From the NCBI RefSeq assembly GCF_024220585.1, contig NZ_JAMXKF010000002.1, forward strand, positions 753,392 to 817,391: DNA of 64,000 nt, given 5' to 3'. The translations under genes were made by a program, and so were the position numbers. Source of the DNA: Dyadobacter diqingensis. GTDB lineage: Bacteria; Bacteroidota; Bacteroidia; Cytophagales; Spirosomataceae. The notes under the pieces are model-generated. The model was not told the DNA's origin. It was given only the letters and a program-made list of their open reading frames with translations, and did no database searches. This document shows positions 54,292 through 63,797 of this stretch, piece by piece. The first letter of the stretch is position 1. Every line of letters starts with the position of its first letter.

Positions 54292-54354
54292 ATGGCTGAA
54301 ACAAATACTTGATCCATACACAGCCGTCGAAATCAAATATCTTTTATTGGTACG

Positions 54355-57300
54355 TTACATGTTAACGGAGTCAAAAATCAAAGAAAACTTTGTCACTTTA
54401 CCGTTTTCCACAAACACCTTTATTTTAAGCACTTTAGATATTTCTTTTACGATCAGTAGGCCAAGCCCTCTATACTCCTGTGACGCCGGGATATTGCCGC
54501 CGGCGTCAGGATTTCCCCAATCCTCATTTACCCAGTCGACTAAATTGGATGGCAAACCCGGACCGTTATCCTCAATAACCAGATGAATACTGTCAGCATA
54601 ACTTATTGTGTAAATTCGGATGATGCCGTTGCTGTTAAATTTGATGGCATTATCCAAAAGATTCTGAATAATAATTCCCAGCATTTGAAAGCTGGTAGTT
54701 ACAGAAATGCCGGTACTGACTTCGTTAAAAAGTTTATTTGATCGTTGCTTCGCAATGGGCTCAAACATCGCGCATTTTTGTTCAACAACCTTACATAGCT
54801 CAATATTCTGAAATTTAAGGTGCTCTCCCTGAAACCGCGACTTACTTAAAGTGATCATATTCTCCAACAACTGGTGAACATGATTTGCAGAGTTGCCAAT
54901 GTTCATGATCATCTCATTTGCCTCATCGTATTCCCGTCTATTTATAAGGGTCACGATACGATCTGCACACATTGCAAAATATTTTACCGGGGTTCTTACA
55001 TCATGGCTTATCGAAGCCACAAGACGTGACTGGATATGAATTTGCCTGCTCAGTTCTTTTTCTGAGCTTTGTATGGTAAGAAGTGCGTCCTGCAAATTGG
55101 CAGTCCTCGACAATACCTTTTCTTCCAATTGTTGATTTTCCGCAATAAGGCTGTTTGTCCTGAACCGGATATAAAAATATATACCTATGGCAATCACACA
55201 ACCTGTTAAAAACTTCACCCACAGGCTCTCGTACCAATGTTCAGGAACAATAATAACGACTTGCTTAATTGTGTAGTTATTAATTCCGAAGCCATTCATT
55301 TTGCGAATCGTCAGAAAATGGGTTCCTGAATTCAGCTGCGAAAAACTTATTTCATGATTAAAAGGATCTAGCGGAATCCAGTTATCAATGGTTGAATTCT
55401 GCTTGGTGGAGATAGCATATGAAATATACAGATTGTTTCTTTTACCGTAATATGGTGTGGACACATGAAATCTAACTTGCCTGGGGTCAAGAGGCAGGTG
55501 AACAGTATCTGTTTTTATAAATTTAACATGACCTTGTGTTTCATACCGATCGATATTAAGATTTTTATCTGGAAGATCCACAATAACATTTTCTGGCTTG
55601 AACCAAACCAGTCCATTAATTGAAGGAAAAGAGATATACCCATTCTCCATTTTAAGTCCACAGGCCTGGCATCCGCCATTGAATTCATTCGTGTTGAATC
55701 CGTCGCTCTTGGCATGATACATATAAAACATCTCTTTGGGTAATTTATCTTTCACGTCAGATTCCCTGACATAAAATAATAAATCCTGGATCGACATTTG
55801 AAAAAGCCCTTTATTAGTGGGTAGCCACAGGAAACCGTATCCATCGTCAATGACACAGTGGGCGCTGCTCAGATAACCATACTTGTCCAAAGGAAAAGTA
55901 ACTACTTTGTTTAGACCATTGTAGTGAAGCAAACCGCTTATTGCGGTCGCCAGCCAAATTTGATTGGTATCAGATACTGCGATGCTTTTTATAAATATCC
56001 CCCTTGTTTGCTGAACTAAGTGATAAGTCCTTTTCGCTATATTTAAGACATACAATCCACTTGTCGTCCCCACCAGTAACTTATCCTTGGTCTGGGATTG
56101 GATATACGTAACTTTTACCCCTTTTATAAAATGTTTTGGCTTAGCGTTCGGGTCATTAGTATCTAAACTATATAACCCGGTTGTATTTGTTCCAACCCAA
56201 ATATCCCCATCCATGCCTTGATAAACATGTTTTACTTCTTCCTTGAATTCCCATCTCCTAATGGTTCTTGATGCTGCTTTATCCAGCTTATTCAAAAAAA
56301 AGCCCATTTTAATCCAAAGAAAACCTGCATAATCTCTGATTCCACTTCGCTGATCCGAATGATTAATTTTGGCGAGATATGTATTCAACCTAAAAAAAGA
56401 TTTCTGAGTAGTCGGCTCTATTCCTATTTCCTGACCTTTTGGCGTTAGCACCGAGTTTTCCGAAAAAGGAATTTGAGCATAAAAATTATTATCCGCTTGT
56501 TTTACTTGCGAACTTAACGTCCGAAACGAGTGCCTACTCAAAACAAATAATCCTTCAGTAACGCTTCCCGTCATAAGTTTCTGACTATTTTTATCAAAAT
56601 ACATTTTATGCACAACGTTGTGATCAAAATTTTCGATGATTAACGTTGTAAAGATTTTATCACCGGTTTGCGCTTCTATCAAATATAAATTTTTACCTAA
56701 GAGAATGAAACACTGGTTTGCAAATCCATTCCAATGAACTTGCATAGGCACTTTTGTAGAATAATTTTTATCCTTTAATATATCTCCACAAAAGATCTGC
56801 ACAGTGCTTTTATTATGTTCCATTTTATGAATGATACGATTTGCTTCAAAGTAATACAACCCCGCCCCCATTTTAAAAAAATTCCAAAGTGTTTTCTTGG
56901 ATGGCGTTTCAAACTGCATTTTTCCTTCTGCAAAAAAACGAATCTTTGCGTTATCGATGATATAATACGATTCTGTGGCGGTTTCTCCGGGTAAAATATA
57001 TTTATGAGGATATTCATATGAACTGATCGGACTCGGAGTTCCAGTTCCAACAAAGGTCTTATCTCCATCCAAACCTAGCGTTTTTGTTACTTTTTGATAG
57101 CTAAACGACTGTTCCCGAACAGCATTCCCACTTTTTATCCTTATCAGTTCTCCACTACCGGTAACGGCAAAAATATCATCCTTTGTAATATTTAGTTTTT
57201 TCACGGGGGAACTTTGCGACTCCGAATAAAGTCCCAAATTAACAATCGACGGTAAGATGAACTCAAAACGATTATTAACAACATCAATGTTTGTGTTATT

Positions 57301-57525
57301 AAAGATATAAAACTCGTTTCCATCATAGCGAACAAGACCGTCTTCGGTTGCGAGCCAGATATATCCCAAATTATCGGCAACAATTGCTTTTATACTATTT
57401 TGAGGAAGTCCGTTTTCATCTGTATAGTGGCTTTCCGAATAATTGTTTTGTGCCGATGCAAGCCCTGATACCATCAATAATGAGATACATTGTAGAAAAA
57501 TGTACCGAAGATAAACTCTGCCCAT
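54355..57525 (-). CDS. Large sensor histidine kinase with two-component propeller sensor
   Basis: I start at 57525 (M-G-R-V-Y-L-R-Y then a signal ending A-S-A-Q); the frame is open ten codons upstream. The sensor begins Y-T-D-E-N-G-L-P-Q-N-S-I-K-A-I with L-G-Y-I-W-L-A-T-E-D-G-L-V-R-Y-D-G, the Reg_prop blade signature, and further blades (D-I-W-V-G-T-N-T-T-G-L-Y) run to about 650. A Y_Y_Y-type domain precedes one membrane segment near 760-780. The kinase core has H-box S-I-S-H-D-V-R-T-P, N-box N-L-L-D-N-A-I-K-F-N, G1 E-D-N-G-P-G-L-P and G2 R-G-L-G-L-L-I-V-K. Unlike PUL hybrid systems it has no receiver or AraC domain, so it must signal to separate regulators, of which three are next to it. Confidence 0.93.
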   Translation of the reverse strand: MGRVYLRYIFLQCISLLMVSGLASAQNNYSESHYTDENGLPQNSIKAIVADNLGYIWLATEDGLVRYDGNEFYIFNNTNIDVVNNRFEFILPSIVNLGLYSESQSSPVKKLNITKDDIFAVTGSGELIRIKSGNAVREQSFSYQKVTKTLGLDGDKTFVGTGTPSPISSYEYPHKYILPGETATESYYIIDNAKIRFFAEGKMQFETPSKKTLWNFFKMGAGLYYFEANRIIHKMEHNKSTVQIFCGDILKDKNYSTKVPMQVHWNGFANQCFILLGKNLYLIEAQTGDKIFTTLIIENFDHNVVHKMYFDKNSQKLMTGSVTEGLFVLSRHSFRTLSSQVKQADNNFYAQIPFSENSVLTPKGQEIGIEPTTQKSFFRLNTYLAKINHSDQRSGIRDYAGFLWIKMGFFLNKLDKAASRTIRRWEFKEEVKHVYQGMDGDIWVGTNTTGLYSLDTNDPNAKPKHFIKGVKVTYIQSQTKDKLLVGTTSGLYVLNIAKRTYHLVQQTRGIFIKSIAVSDTNQIWLATAISGLLHYNGLNKVVTFPLDKYGYLSSAHCVIDDGYGFLWLPTNKGLFQMSIQDLLFYVRESDVKDKLPKEMFYMYHAKSDGFNTNEFNGGCQACGLKMENGYISFPSINGLVWFKPENVIVDLPDKNLNIDRYETQGHVKFIKTDTVHLPLDPRQVRFHVSTPYYGKRNNLYISYAISTKQNSTIDNWIPLDPFNHEISFSQLNSGTHFLTIRKMNGFGINNYTIKQVVIIVPEHWYESLWVKFLTGCVIAIGIYFYIRFRTNSLIAENQQLEEKVLSRTANLQDALLTIQSSEKELSRQIHIQSRLVASISHDVRTPVKYFAMCADRIVTLINRREYDEANEMIMNIGNSANHVHQLLENMITLSKSRFQGEHLKFQNIELCKVVEQKCAMFEPIAKQRSNKLFNEVSTGISVTTSFQMLGIIIQNLLDNAIKFNSNGIIRIYTISYADSIHLVIEDNGPGLPSNLVDWVNEDWGNPDAGGNIPASQEYRGLGLLIVKEISKVLKIKVFVENGKVTKFSLIFDSVNM

Positions 57526-57779
57526 AAAATGTTCCTTACCTGGCATCGGACACAATAATATCCGAAGCCCAATTAATTAGTGCTGTGAATGTATAAATTA
57601 TTTGAAATCGTGATTTCTAATGTATTCAATGGCAGTACAATTACAAAGTACCGATCTCGATTTTAAAGATCCGGTATTAGATATGTAATTTTAAGGCAAG
57701 CTAATAAAAAATAACTTTTATACATGGCACTGAACACATTTAAAATCTACACTGCCTTCTTTGATTGTGGCAAAAAACG

Positions 57780-57839
57780 TCACCCAGATCAGGAACAAGA
57801 AGGACATACATGTCAGCTTCACGCTCCTGATCTGGGTGA
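57780..57839 (-). terminator. Long intrinsic terminator after the phosphatase gene
   Basis: TCACCCAGATCAGGA (57780-57794) and TCCTGATCTGGGTGA (57825-57839) form a perfect 15-base stem. The 30-base loop holds a further GACAT/ATGTC pairing. On the minus strand it is followed by CGTTTTTTG, so it ends the PafA-like gene's transcript 32 bases after the stop. Nothing else is seen in the 57556-57870 gap. Confidence 0.8.
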
Positions 57840-57870
57840 AAATAATTGCAACCCTAATTATTACATTCTC

Positions 57871-59517
57871 TCACCTACCCATCACTTCTTCAATGACCTT
57901 TCCTATATTTCCATTTGGTTCCAGAATACTCAGCAAAGCAGCGATTGTTGGTGCTGTATCGGCAACTGAAGTTCTTTGGAATGTTTCTCCTGGTTTTACT
58001 CCCCATCCATAAAACAAAAGCGGTACATGCGTATCGTTGTTATAAGGTGAACCGTGATTTGCAGCAATGGGCCCTGCCATCCAACCTGGCTCGACAACAA
58101 TTTGAATATCTCCGCTTCTTTTTATATGATAATTGTTTTTGTACAAGGTTGTCTGATACTCATTCAGCTCCGATTTGTATAATTCATTAAGATTTAAAAC
58201 ATTAGCAACCCCTTCAAAGCCAAGCAGCGTTTTACGTATTACCTCAAAGACGGCGTATGTCGTAATTCCTTTTTCGTCAATCAATTTGTGATTAAGATAA
58301 AACTGAAAATTTTCGCTCGCGGTGATAAAATCGCCTTCCCCGAACTTACTTTTCAAGGCCGCTTTTACGTCCGTATTCATTTGCATATAATTGATCCGAC
58401 CGGCAGGTAATTTATGCTCTTTCCAAAAATCAGCGACATCCATAATACCGTGATCAGCCGTTAGAAAAAACAGATAATTACCCTTACCAAGTTTTTTATC
58501 AAGCTTACTTAACATTTCTTCGATATCCTTATCGAGCCGTAAATAAATATCTTCAGCTTCCACAGAATTGGGCCCAAAACCGTGACCGACATAGTCCGGT
58601 GACGAAAAACTCACAGCCAGGAAGTCAGTCGCAGCTCCCATTCCCAGATTTTCCTTTTCCAACGCCTCTAGTGCCATTTCCTTTGTAAGGGTATTTCCAT
58701 GCGGTGTTGATGAGAGAATTCCAAAGGCGTCACCGGCCGTACCGGCAAGGTCATACGGAAAAACTGATTTTTTAGCGGGTGGAAATTTTGCTTCGTAGGG
58801 TTGGTCGTCAGAGGTACTTTCTGTATATTCCATCAAGGGTAAAAGCGTTTTCCACCCCTCCAAAATGAGCTGAGCAGGACGCTTCCTGGCGTTATAGCCA
58901 GCTACCCATTCAGGTAATTCTTTTGTATAAAAGCTGCTGGTAATCCAGTTCCCTGTTTTGCTATCAAACCAATAGGCTCCATTCGCGGTGTGACCAGCGG
59001 GAAGTATAGCCCCGCGATCTTTCAACGCAATACCAATAACTTTTGAACGAAAATTAGTTGCTAAACGCAATTGATCGGTAATCGTACTGACAAGCATGTT
59101 TTTGGGCGACATTTTGCCTGCAACGGGGTTTGAACTTCCAACCGTTTCAACGCTGGTATCTCCGACACAGTACATTCTTTTATTCATATGTGTATCAAAC
59201 CAGTCATTGCCAACTATTCCGTGTACCGATGGTGCCGATCCGGTATATACGGAGGCGTGGCCAGCAGCTGTGACAGTAAGCGCGTAATGATAATGATGAT
59301 TACGGCAATTAAAGCCCTGATTGAGAATCCTTTTAAAACCTCTTTCGGAATATTTGTCGTAAAATCTGTATAGATAATCATAGCGCATTTGATCGACTAC
59401 GATACCGACCACCAACTTTGGCCGTTTTACAGGAACTACACTTTCAAGATTTTTGCCGTCGCTCAAATTGGAGAACAACAGTCCGGCAATTGCGAACGCA
59501 AATTTTATATATTTCAT
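57871..59517 (-). CDS. PafA-like secreted alkaline phosphatase/phosphodiesterase
   Basis: 548 residues; signal peptide of about 20 residues. The N-terminal core V-V-G-I-V-V-D-Q-M-R-Y-D-Y-L-Y-R-F-Y-D-K-Y is characteristic of the PafA phosphatases of Bacteroidota; the Asp in V-D-Q-M binds zinc. The expected nucleophile Thr lies in A-L-T-V-T-A-A-G-H-A-S, followed by H-G-I-V-G-N-D-W. Other zinc ligands are D-Y-V-G-H-G and T-A-D-H-G-I. PafA enzymes release phosphate from many organic esters and are usually insensitive to phosphate level. It lies 83 bases after the TonB receptor gene on the same strand, with a strong hairpin between, and may be part of its operon. Confidence 0.88.
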   Translation of the reverse strand: MKYIKFAFAIAGLLFSNLSDGKNLESVVPVKRPKLVVGIVVDQMRYDYLYRFYDKYSERGFKRILNQGFNCRNHHYHYALTVTAAGHASVYTGSAPSVHGIVGNDWFDTHMNKRMYCVGDTSVETVGSSNPVAGKMSPKNMLVSTITDQLRLATNFRSKVIGIALKDRGAILPAGHTANGAYWFDSKTGNWITSSFYTKELPEWVAGYNARKRPAQLILEGWKTLLPLMEYTESTSDDQPYEAKFPPAKKSVFPYDLAGTAGDAFGILSSTPHGNTLTKEMALEALEKENLGMGAATDFLAVSFSSPDYVGHGFGPNSVEAEDIYLRLDKDIEEMLSKLDKKLGKGNYLFFLTADHGIMDVADFWKEHKLPAGRINYMQMNTDVKAALKSKFGEGDFITASENFQFYLNHKLIDEKGITTYAVFEVIRKTLLGFEGVANVLNLNELYKSELNEYQTTLYKNNYHIKRSGDIQIVVEPGWMAGPIAANHGSPYNNDTHVPLLFYGWGVKPGETFQRTSVADTAPTIAALLSILEPNGNIGKVIEEVMGR

Positions 59518-59542
59518 AAAAAGCAGTGAGATATCAGGAGTA

Positions 59543-59585
59543 GTGACTCCAACCAGTCACCAAATTTTTGACTGGCTGGAGTCAC
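59543..59585. other. Strong intercistronic hairpin between TonB receptor and phosphatase genes
   Basis: GTGACTCCA-A-CCAGTCA pairs with TGACTGG-C-TGGAGTCAC: 16 pairs with one internal mismatch and a 9-base loop (59543-59585). No T-run follows on either strand, so it fits an RNA-stability or partial-attenuation element better than a terminator. Confidence 0.6.
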
Positions 59586-59599
59586 GTTGAAAGAAGAGA

Positions 59600-62488
59600 T
59601 CAGAATGAAATAGTCAGGGCGGTCCAGAAGCTTCTCGGCAAAATAACACGGCCTATCTGCAAAGAGCCATTTTCAAAAGTGCCGTTTGCCAGGAACTGAT
59701 CTCCCCGAATGTTCCCTTCGGTGAGGCCACGGCTGTTTGCCAGGTTATCAGCCCAAACTCTCAAACCGATCGCCTTTGTAATTTTGCAGTCAAGTCCGGC
59801 CGAAATCTCATTATACCCCCCCAAACGGTATACGTTGCTTGGTGAAGTATACCGTTTCCCAATCTGTCGGAAACTGACGAACGCATCGAAAATTTTGTAA
59901 GTATAGCTGGCCGACAGCTCCATAATGTAATTCGGTACGCGTTCAGCATAATTTCCCGACCATATGTATGGTTTTCCAGCCAGATCCTCGCGGGCATTAT
60001 CCGGTGCAGTTACCTCATACTTGGTGTATTTGCTGTTCTGGAATGTAGTAGTAAGTCTGAAATTCAATTCTTTGGATGGCGTATAAGTCGCTTCGATCTC
60101 CGCGCTTAAATTACGGCTGGATGCAAACGTCGCGATGTTTATAAATCCTGCGGTCGTGTTGGGTATTGCCATGGTTGACGCAATATTGGTCAGCCTTGCA
60201 TAGATCAGCGAACTGAATAAGGCAAACTTGGTGGTATTTACCTTATAGCCCCCTTCTGCCATAAATACGCCTCTGTCTTTAACATTTGCCGCATTGAAAT
60301 TAAAATTTGAATAATCTCCAATGTTCAACGCACTGTAAGTTCTGGTGGCTCTTGCAAATAATGCATGCTGATCGTTAACTTTATAATTCAGCCCCAACGA
60401 CCCGGTCATGTAGGTATTGTTTTCGTCAAACGACGTGTAATTTGTAAAAGGAGCTACATTTTGAAGTCGTTTTCCCTTCACATGAAACCTGTCGACTCTC
60501 AAACCCAGATCAGCTGTTAATTTTCCGAAATTGACTTCATCAGCAGCACTCACAGAAGAAATCGTCGTCAGACCGTCACGAAATGTAGCAATGTTTACAC
60601 CGCTGTAACCATTACCTGTATTGGCGCCGATAAGTAGCGTCCGTGGCTTATCCTTAATTTCTGTATAGAATGTCGCTCCCAGCGAAAAAGTCTTTACGTC
60701 ATAGGAATGAAATGCGCCGCCAAAAGACAATGAATGCCGTCCGATCTGTTTGCTTACATCCAGAATATCCACAAATTGCTTGTCACTGGTGGTGGTACCT
60801 GCAAAGTTTTGACCGGTGTAAAAGCCAGTTGGACTGGCAAGTTCCTGGCCCCCAGGATAGTAATATTTTACCGAACTTTTGTAGGCAGACGAAGCCGTTA
60901 CCGTAGCTCCTACAAAACCGCCATTCGTACTCTGATACCGCAGGTTGTTTTTAAAGCTCCATTCACTTTTGGTAGTATGCTTAAATTCAGCACCTGCCGA
61001 GATCGATTTAAGGTGAACACCATCGGCAAAATCGTACCTGCGTTTTTGTCCGTCTGGGCTTGTTAATTCCACTTTCGTATCTCTTGTTGCCAGAATTTGT
61101 GTCAGAGGATCAAATCCAGGCAATGCCTTGCCCTGCCCCGAACCATCATAGCTATAATAAGACGGCACAAGCCACGTCGTTTTATCATTCAGATATTTGC
61201 CATAAAAGCGGATGTAGCTGTTGGGCTTAAACTGGTAAGTAAGATTCATTTTTACCTGCCCACCCTCATTGGCGCGGTAAGACGGTGGACGAATACCATC
61301 ATCAGCCCTGTAAAATCCGCCAACATTAAATTTGACTTTTGAGCTTAAAGGGCCTCCTATGTTAAGGTCAAACCGGTTTGCATTTTGAGAGAGACCCCGC
61401 GTATACTTCACCTTCCCTCCAAACTTATCGCCACCAGTATGAGACAAAACGTTGATCAGCGCACCAGGTGTATTTGCCAAAATTATTGCTGCGTTTCCTC
61501 CCCGGACCGCTTCCACATTTTTTACGGTTAAATCAACCTTATAATACTGATCAGCAGATGGACTGGTACTGAATCCCGTCGGAAGTACAGGCAAGCCATC
61601 TTCCATGACACCCATAAACACATAACCTCCGCCCGGTAAACCTCGCACCCGGACACTGCCAGGGCCATCTCCCCCACTGCTTTCCACCGAAAGACCAGGA
61701 ATAGCTTTAAGCATATCGGTACTGTTTAAGGGAGGCCTCTGGGTCAACTGTTTAGCACTGATCGTGGTAATGGCAACACTTGACTCTATCTTTTTCTTGG
61801 GTGAGCCGCCTGACGTTACCACTACCTGATCGAGTTGTAAATTATCTTCCAGTAACACAATGTCCAGCTTCACATCACCACCTCTTATTTCAATTTCCCT
61901 TTTAAGACTTTTAAATCCTACACTTGTAAACTGAATGGTATGTTTGCCATCAACAACATTATTGAAAGTAAACATGCCATCCTGATCCACGATCTGGTTT
62001 CTGGTTTGATTCAGAAAAACCGTGGTTCCGATCAGAAGATCGCCTTTCACATCAGTCACTTTTCCACGAATTGTACTTCCCTCTATCATGGGTCGCGGAA
62101 TAGCCAATGGTGTGATAATACTCACTGCATTCTTTTTAAGCACGATGTATTTACCGGATATTTCATAGCTGATTTTGAGTGGGGACAACACTTCGTTCAA
62201 TACACTGGCAAGCGTCTCACTTTCTGCTGACACCGAGACTCTTTCGTGCGCCGATATCAGCTGCGGAACAAAACTAAATTTGACGTCCACTCTTTTTTCG
62301 ATCTTCGAAAGCACATCCCTGAATTCCTGGTTGGTTACATCAATACTCAGTCGCCTTTTCAGTAAATCCTGACTATACCCATCCTTGGCCAGACTCAGGC
62401 CAAAGGTAAGCAAGACAACAAACAACGGCGGTACAGTGATTTTCATAACTGTCAATAGGGAAGAGAAAAATTGTCGATATTTTTCCAT
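59600..62488 (-). CDS. TonB-dependent receptor with N-terminal STN signalling domain
   Basis: 962 residues. A long signal region (1-40), then an STN/secretin-TonB short domain (about 45-98: R-L-S-I-D-V-T-N-Q-E-F-R-D-V-L-S-K-I-E). A carboxypeptidase-regulatory-like domain follows (about 135-215, I-R-G-K-V-T-D-V-K-G), then the plug (S-S-V-A-I-T-T-I-S-A-K-Q-L, V-R-V-R-G-L-P-G-G) and a 22-strand-type barrel ending R-S-F-W-T-A-L-T-I-S-F. The STN domain and the upstream FecR and ECF sigma genes make it a FecA-type transducer: a ligand outside triggers the anti-sigma protein inside. No siderophore synthesis gene is near, so the ligand (iron chelate, cobalamin, glycan or phosphate ester) cannot be named; the downstream phosphatase hints at organophosphate. 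Confidence 0.93.
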   Translation of the reverse strand: MEKYRQFFSSLLTVMKITVPPLFVVLLTFGLSLAKDGYSQDLLKRRLSIDVTNQEFRDVLSKIEKRVDVKFSFVPQLISAHERVSVSAESETLASVLNEVLSPLKISYEISGKYIVLKKNAVSIITPLAIPRPMIEGSTIRGKVTDVKGDLLIGTTVFLNQTRNQIVDQDGMFTFNNVVDGKHTIQFTSVGFKSLKREIEIRGGDVKLDIVLLEDNLQLDQVVVTSGGSPKKKIESSVAITTISAKQLTQRPPLNSTDMLKAIPGLSVESSGGDGPGSVRVRGLPGGGYVFMGVMEDGLPVLPTGFSTSPSADQYYKVDLTVKNVEAVRGGNAAIILANTPGALINVLSHTGGDKFGGKVKYTRGLSQNANRFDLNIGGPLSSKVKFNVGGFYRADDGIRPPSYRANEGGQVKMNLTYQFKPNSYIRFYGKYLNDKTTWLVPSYYSYDGSGQGKALPGFDPLTQILATRDTKVELTSPDGQKRRYDFADGVHLKSISAGAEFKHTTKSEWSFKNNLRYQSTNGGFVGATVTASSAYKSSVKYYYPGGQELASPTGFYTGQNFAGTTTSDKQFVDILDVSKQIGRHSLSFGGAFHSYDVKTFSLGATFYTEIKDKPRTLLIGANTGNGYSGVNIATFRDGLTTISSVSAADEVNFGKLTADLGLRVDRFHVKGKRLQNVAPFTNYTSFDENNTYMTGSLGLNYKVNDQHALFARATRTYSALNIGDYSNFNFNAANVKDRGVFMAEGGYKVNTTKFALFSSLIYARLTNIASTMAIPNTTAGFINIATFASSRNLSAEIEATYTPSKELNFRLTTTFQNSKYTKYEVTAPDNAREDLAGKPYIWSGNYAERVPNYIMELSASYTYKIFDAFVSFRQIGKRYTSPSNVYRLGGYNEISAGLDCKITKAIGLRVWADNLANSRGLTEGNIRGDQFLANGTFENGSLQIGRVILPRSFWTALTISF

Positions 62489-62579
62489 AAATTTGAACTG
62501 GTTTTGTTAATTAATTAAGAAACGATTGACGAACTACACCTTTCCTATCCTTGCGAGGGAGAAGAAAAGGGCATTATTG

Positions 62580-62614
62580 GTCGGAAATGTTGCGAGCATT
62601 TCCGACTTTTTTTT
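62580..62614 (+). terminator. Intrinsic-terminator-like hairpin on the plus strand between fecR and the TonB receptor
   Basis: GTCGGAAATG (62580-62589) pairs with CATTTCCGAC (62597-62606) around seven bases, followed by eight Ts. The T-run is on the plus strand, opposite to both neighbouring genes. As seen from the minus-strand transcript it is a hairpin without a U-run. Confidence 0.7.
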
Positions 62615-62628
62615 ACACTGGTATTATA

Positions 62629-63711
62629 TTATTTACATCCTTTGCCTTCGATCAGAATTTCGCTTCCCATCACTTTATAGGTTGCATTGAGCGTTTTACA
62701 AATCACGCGAAGCTTATCATAAAGACCTTCATCTTCCAGCCCAACGATCAGCGAACAGTTTTCAAAAATTGTTTTATCATAAACCAGATTGATACCATAA
62801 GCTTTGGACAATACCTCAAACACCTCATTAACAGGCGTATTTTCAAAAGTAAAATCACGCGTCTTCGAAGCCTTGTCTACCAAAACAGGATTATCAACCA
62901 GCGTCTTGGCCAAATGTGCATTCCTCCGGGAGTAAACAGCTTTTTGATTTGGCGTTAGCAAAAGGCCTGAAAGTACGGAGCTGTGTTTTTCAGGTATGGT
63001 TTCAAATTGATCTTGTAGTAACACCGCTACTTTCCCCGTAACTACCGACACCGTCACATCCTTATCATCCTCGTTGGCAGTTATCGTAAAACTCGTCCCA
63101 AGAACCTTGGTGACCAGCCCATTGGAATAGATTATGAAAGGTTTTTCAGCATTCTTAGCGACATCAAAAAAGGCTTTTCCCTGCAGATAGACCGTTCTGG
63201 TTTTCAAGTTAAAATCCTGACTGTATTTGAGGCTGCTGTTATTTTCCAAAACGACAACGCTGCCATCTGATAACACCAAGTTCTTCGATTTTCCTGACGT
63301 GTTGATTTCCTTGGTCATATTCGACAAGCCGGCTATATCGCCAGCCCATCTGAACATGGTGTTCCGTTTTTCAGAAAGCTGGTAACCGATAAAACAAATT
63401 GCAAACACAGCAATTGCGGCGGCAACTCTAAAAAATACAGGCCTTAAAACTACAATCCTGGATTTCTTGACGGTTCCCTTCTTAATGTTTTTCCAGATTT
63501 CCTCAACGACCCGATCGTCTTCCTCACTTTGCTGAGAAGCCTTCAACGACAATATCAGTTTTTTTGCATCCGAGACTACCGGTTGTTGCGAGGGATATTG
63601 CGCTAAATAATTATCCCAAAAAGCAGAGGTACTTTTCCTCAGGACCCATTCTTTGAAAGAATCATCTGCTATAAAATCATTGAGTTGGTATAGGGAGCGG
63701 TCTTCTTTCAT
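62629..63711 (-). CDS. FecR-family anti-sigma factor
   Basis: 360 residues. A cytoplasmic N-terminal part (about 1-80) that would hold the sigma factor, a single membrane segment (near 88-106, A-A-A-I-A-V-F-A-I-C-F-I-G-Y), then the periplasmic FecR domain (L-V-L-S-D-G-S-V-V-V-L-E-N-N-S-S-L-K-Y, V-Y-L-Q-G-K-A-F-F-D-V, K-V-L-G-T-S-F-T-I) and a C-terminal STN-like part with F-E-N-T-P-V-N-E-V-F-E-V-L-S. It relays the signal from the STN domain of the TonB receptor downstream to the ECF sigma factor upstream. Confidence 0.94.
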   Translation of the reverse strand: MKEDRSLYQLNDFIADDSFKEWVLRKSTSAFWDNYLAQYPSQQPVVSDAKKLILSLKASQQSEEDDRVVEEIWKNIKKGTVKKSRIVVLRPVFFRVAAAIAVFAICFIGYQLSEKRNTMFRWAGDIAGLSNMTKEINTSGKSKNLVLSDGSVVVLENNSSLKYSQDFNLKTRTVYLQGKAFFDVAKNAEKPFIIYSNGLVTKVLGTSFTITANEDDKDVTVSVVTGKVAVLLQDQFETIPEKHSSVLSGLLLTPNQKAVYSRRNAHLAKTLVDNPVLVDKASKTRDFTFENTPVNEVFEVLSKAYGINLVYDKTIFENCSLIVGLEDEGLYDKLRVICKTLNATYKVMGSEILIEGKGCK

Positions 63712-63797
63712 GGGCTAAATGTTTCATTTAACACCTAATGGAGAAACCGACCGTTTTTAATCCATTTTTTTTGATAAAAAATCACAAAAATTCTGAA

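Noticed and set aside
57721-58190. Plus-strand frames over the phosphatase end and its terminator
   Set aside because: They run through the terminator hairpin and the antisense of a solid gene.
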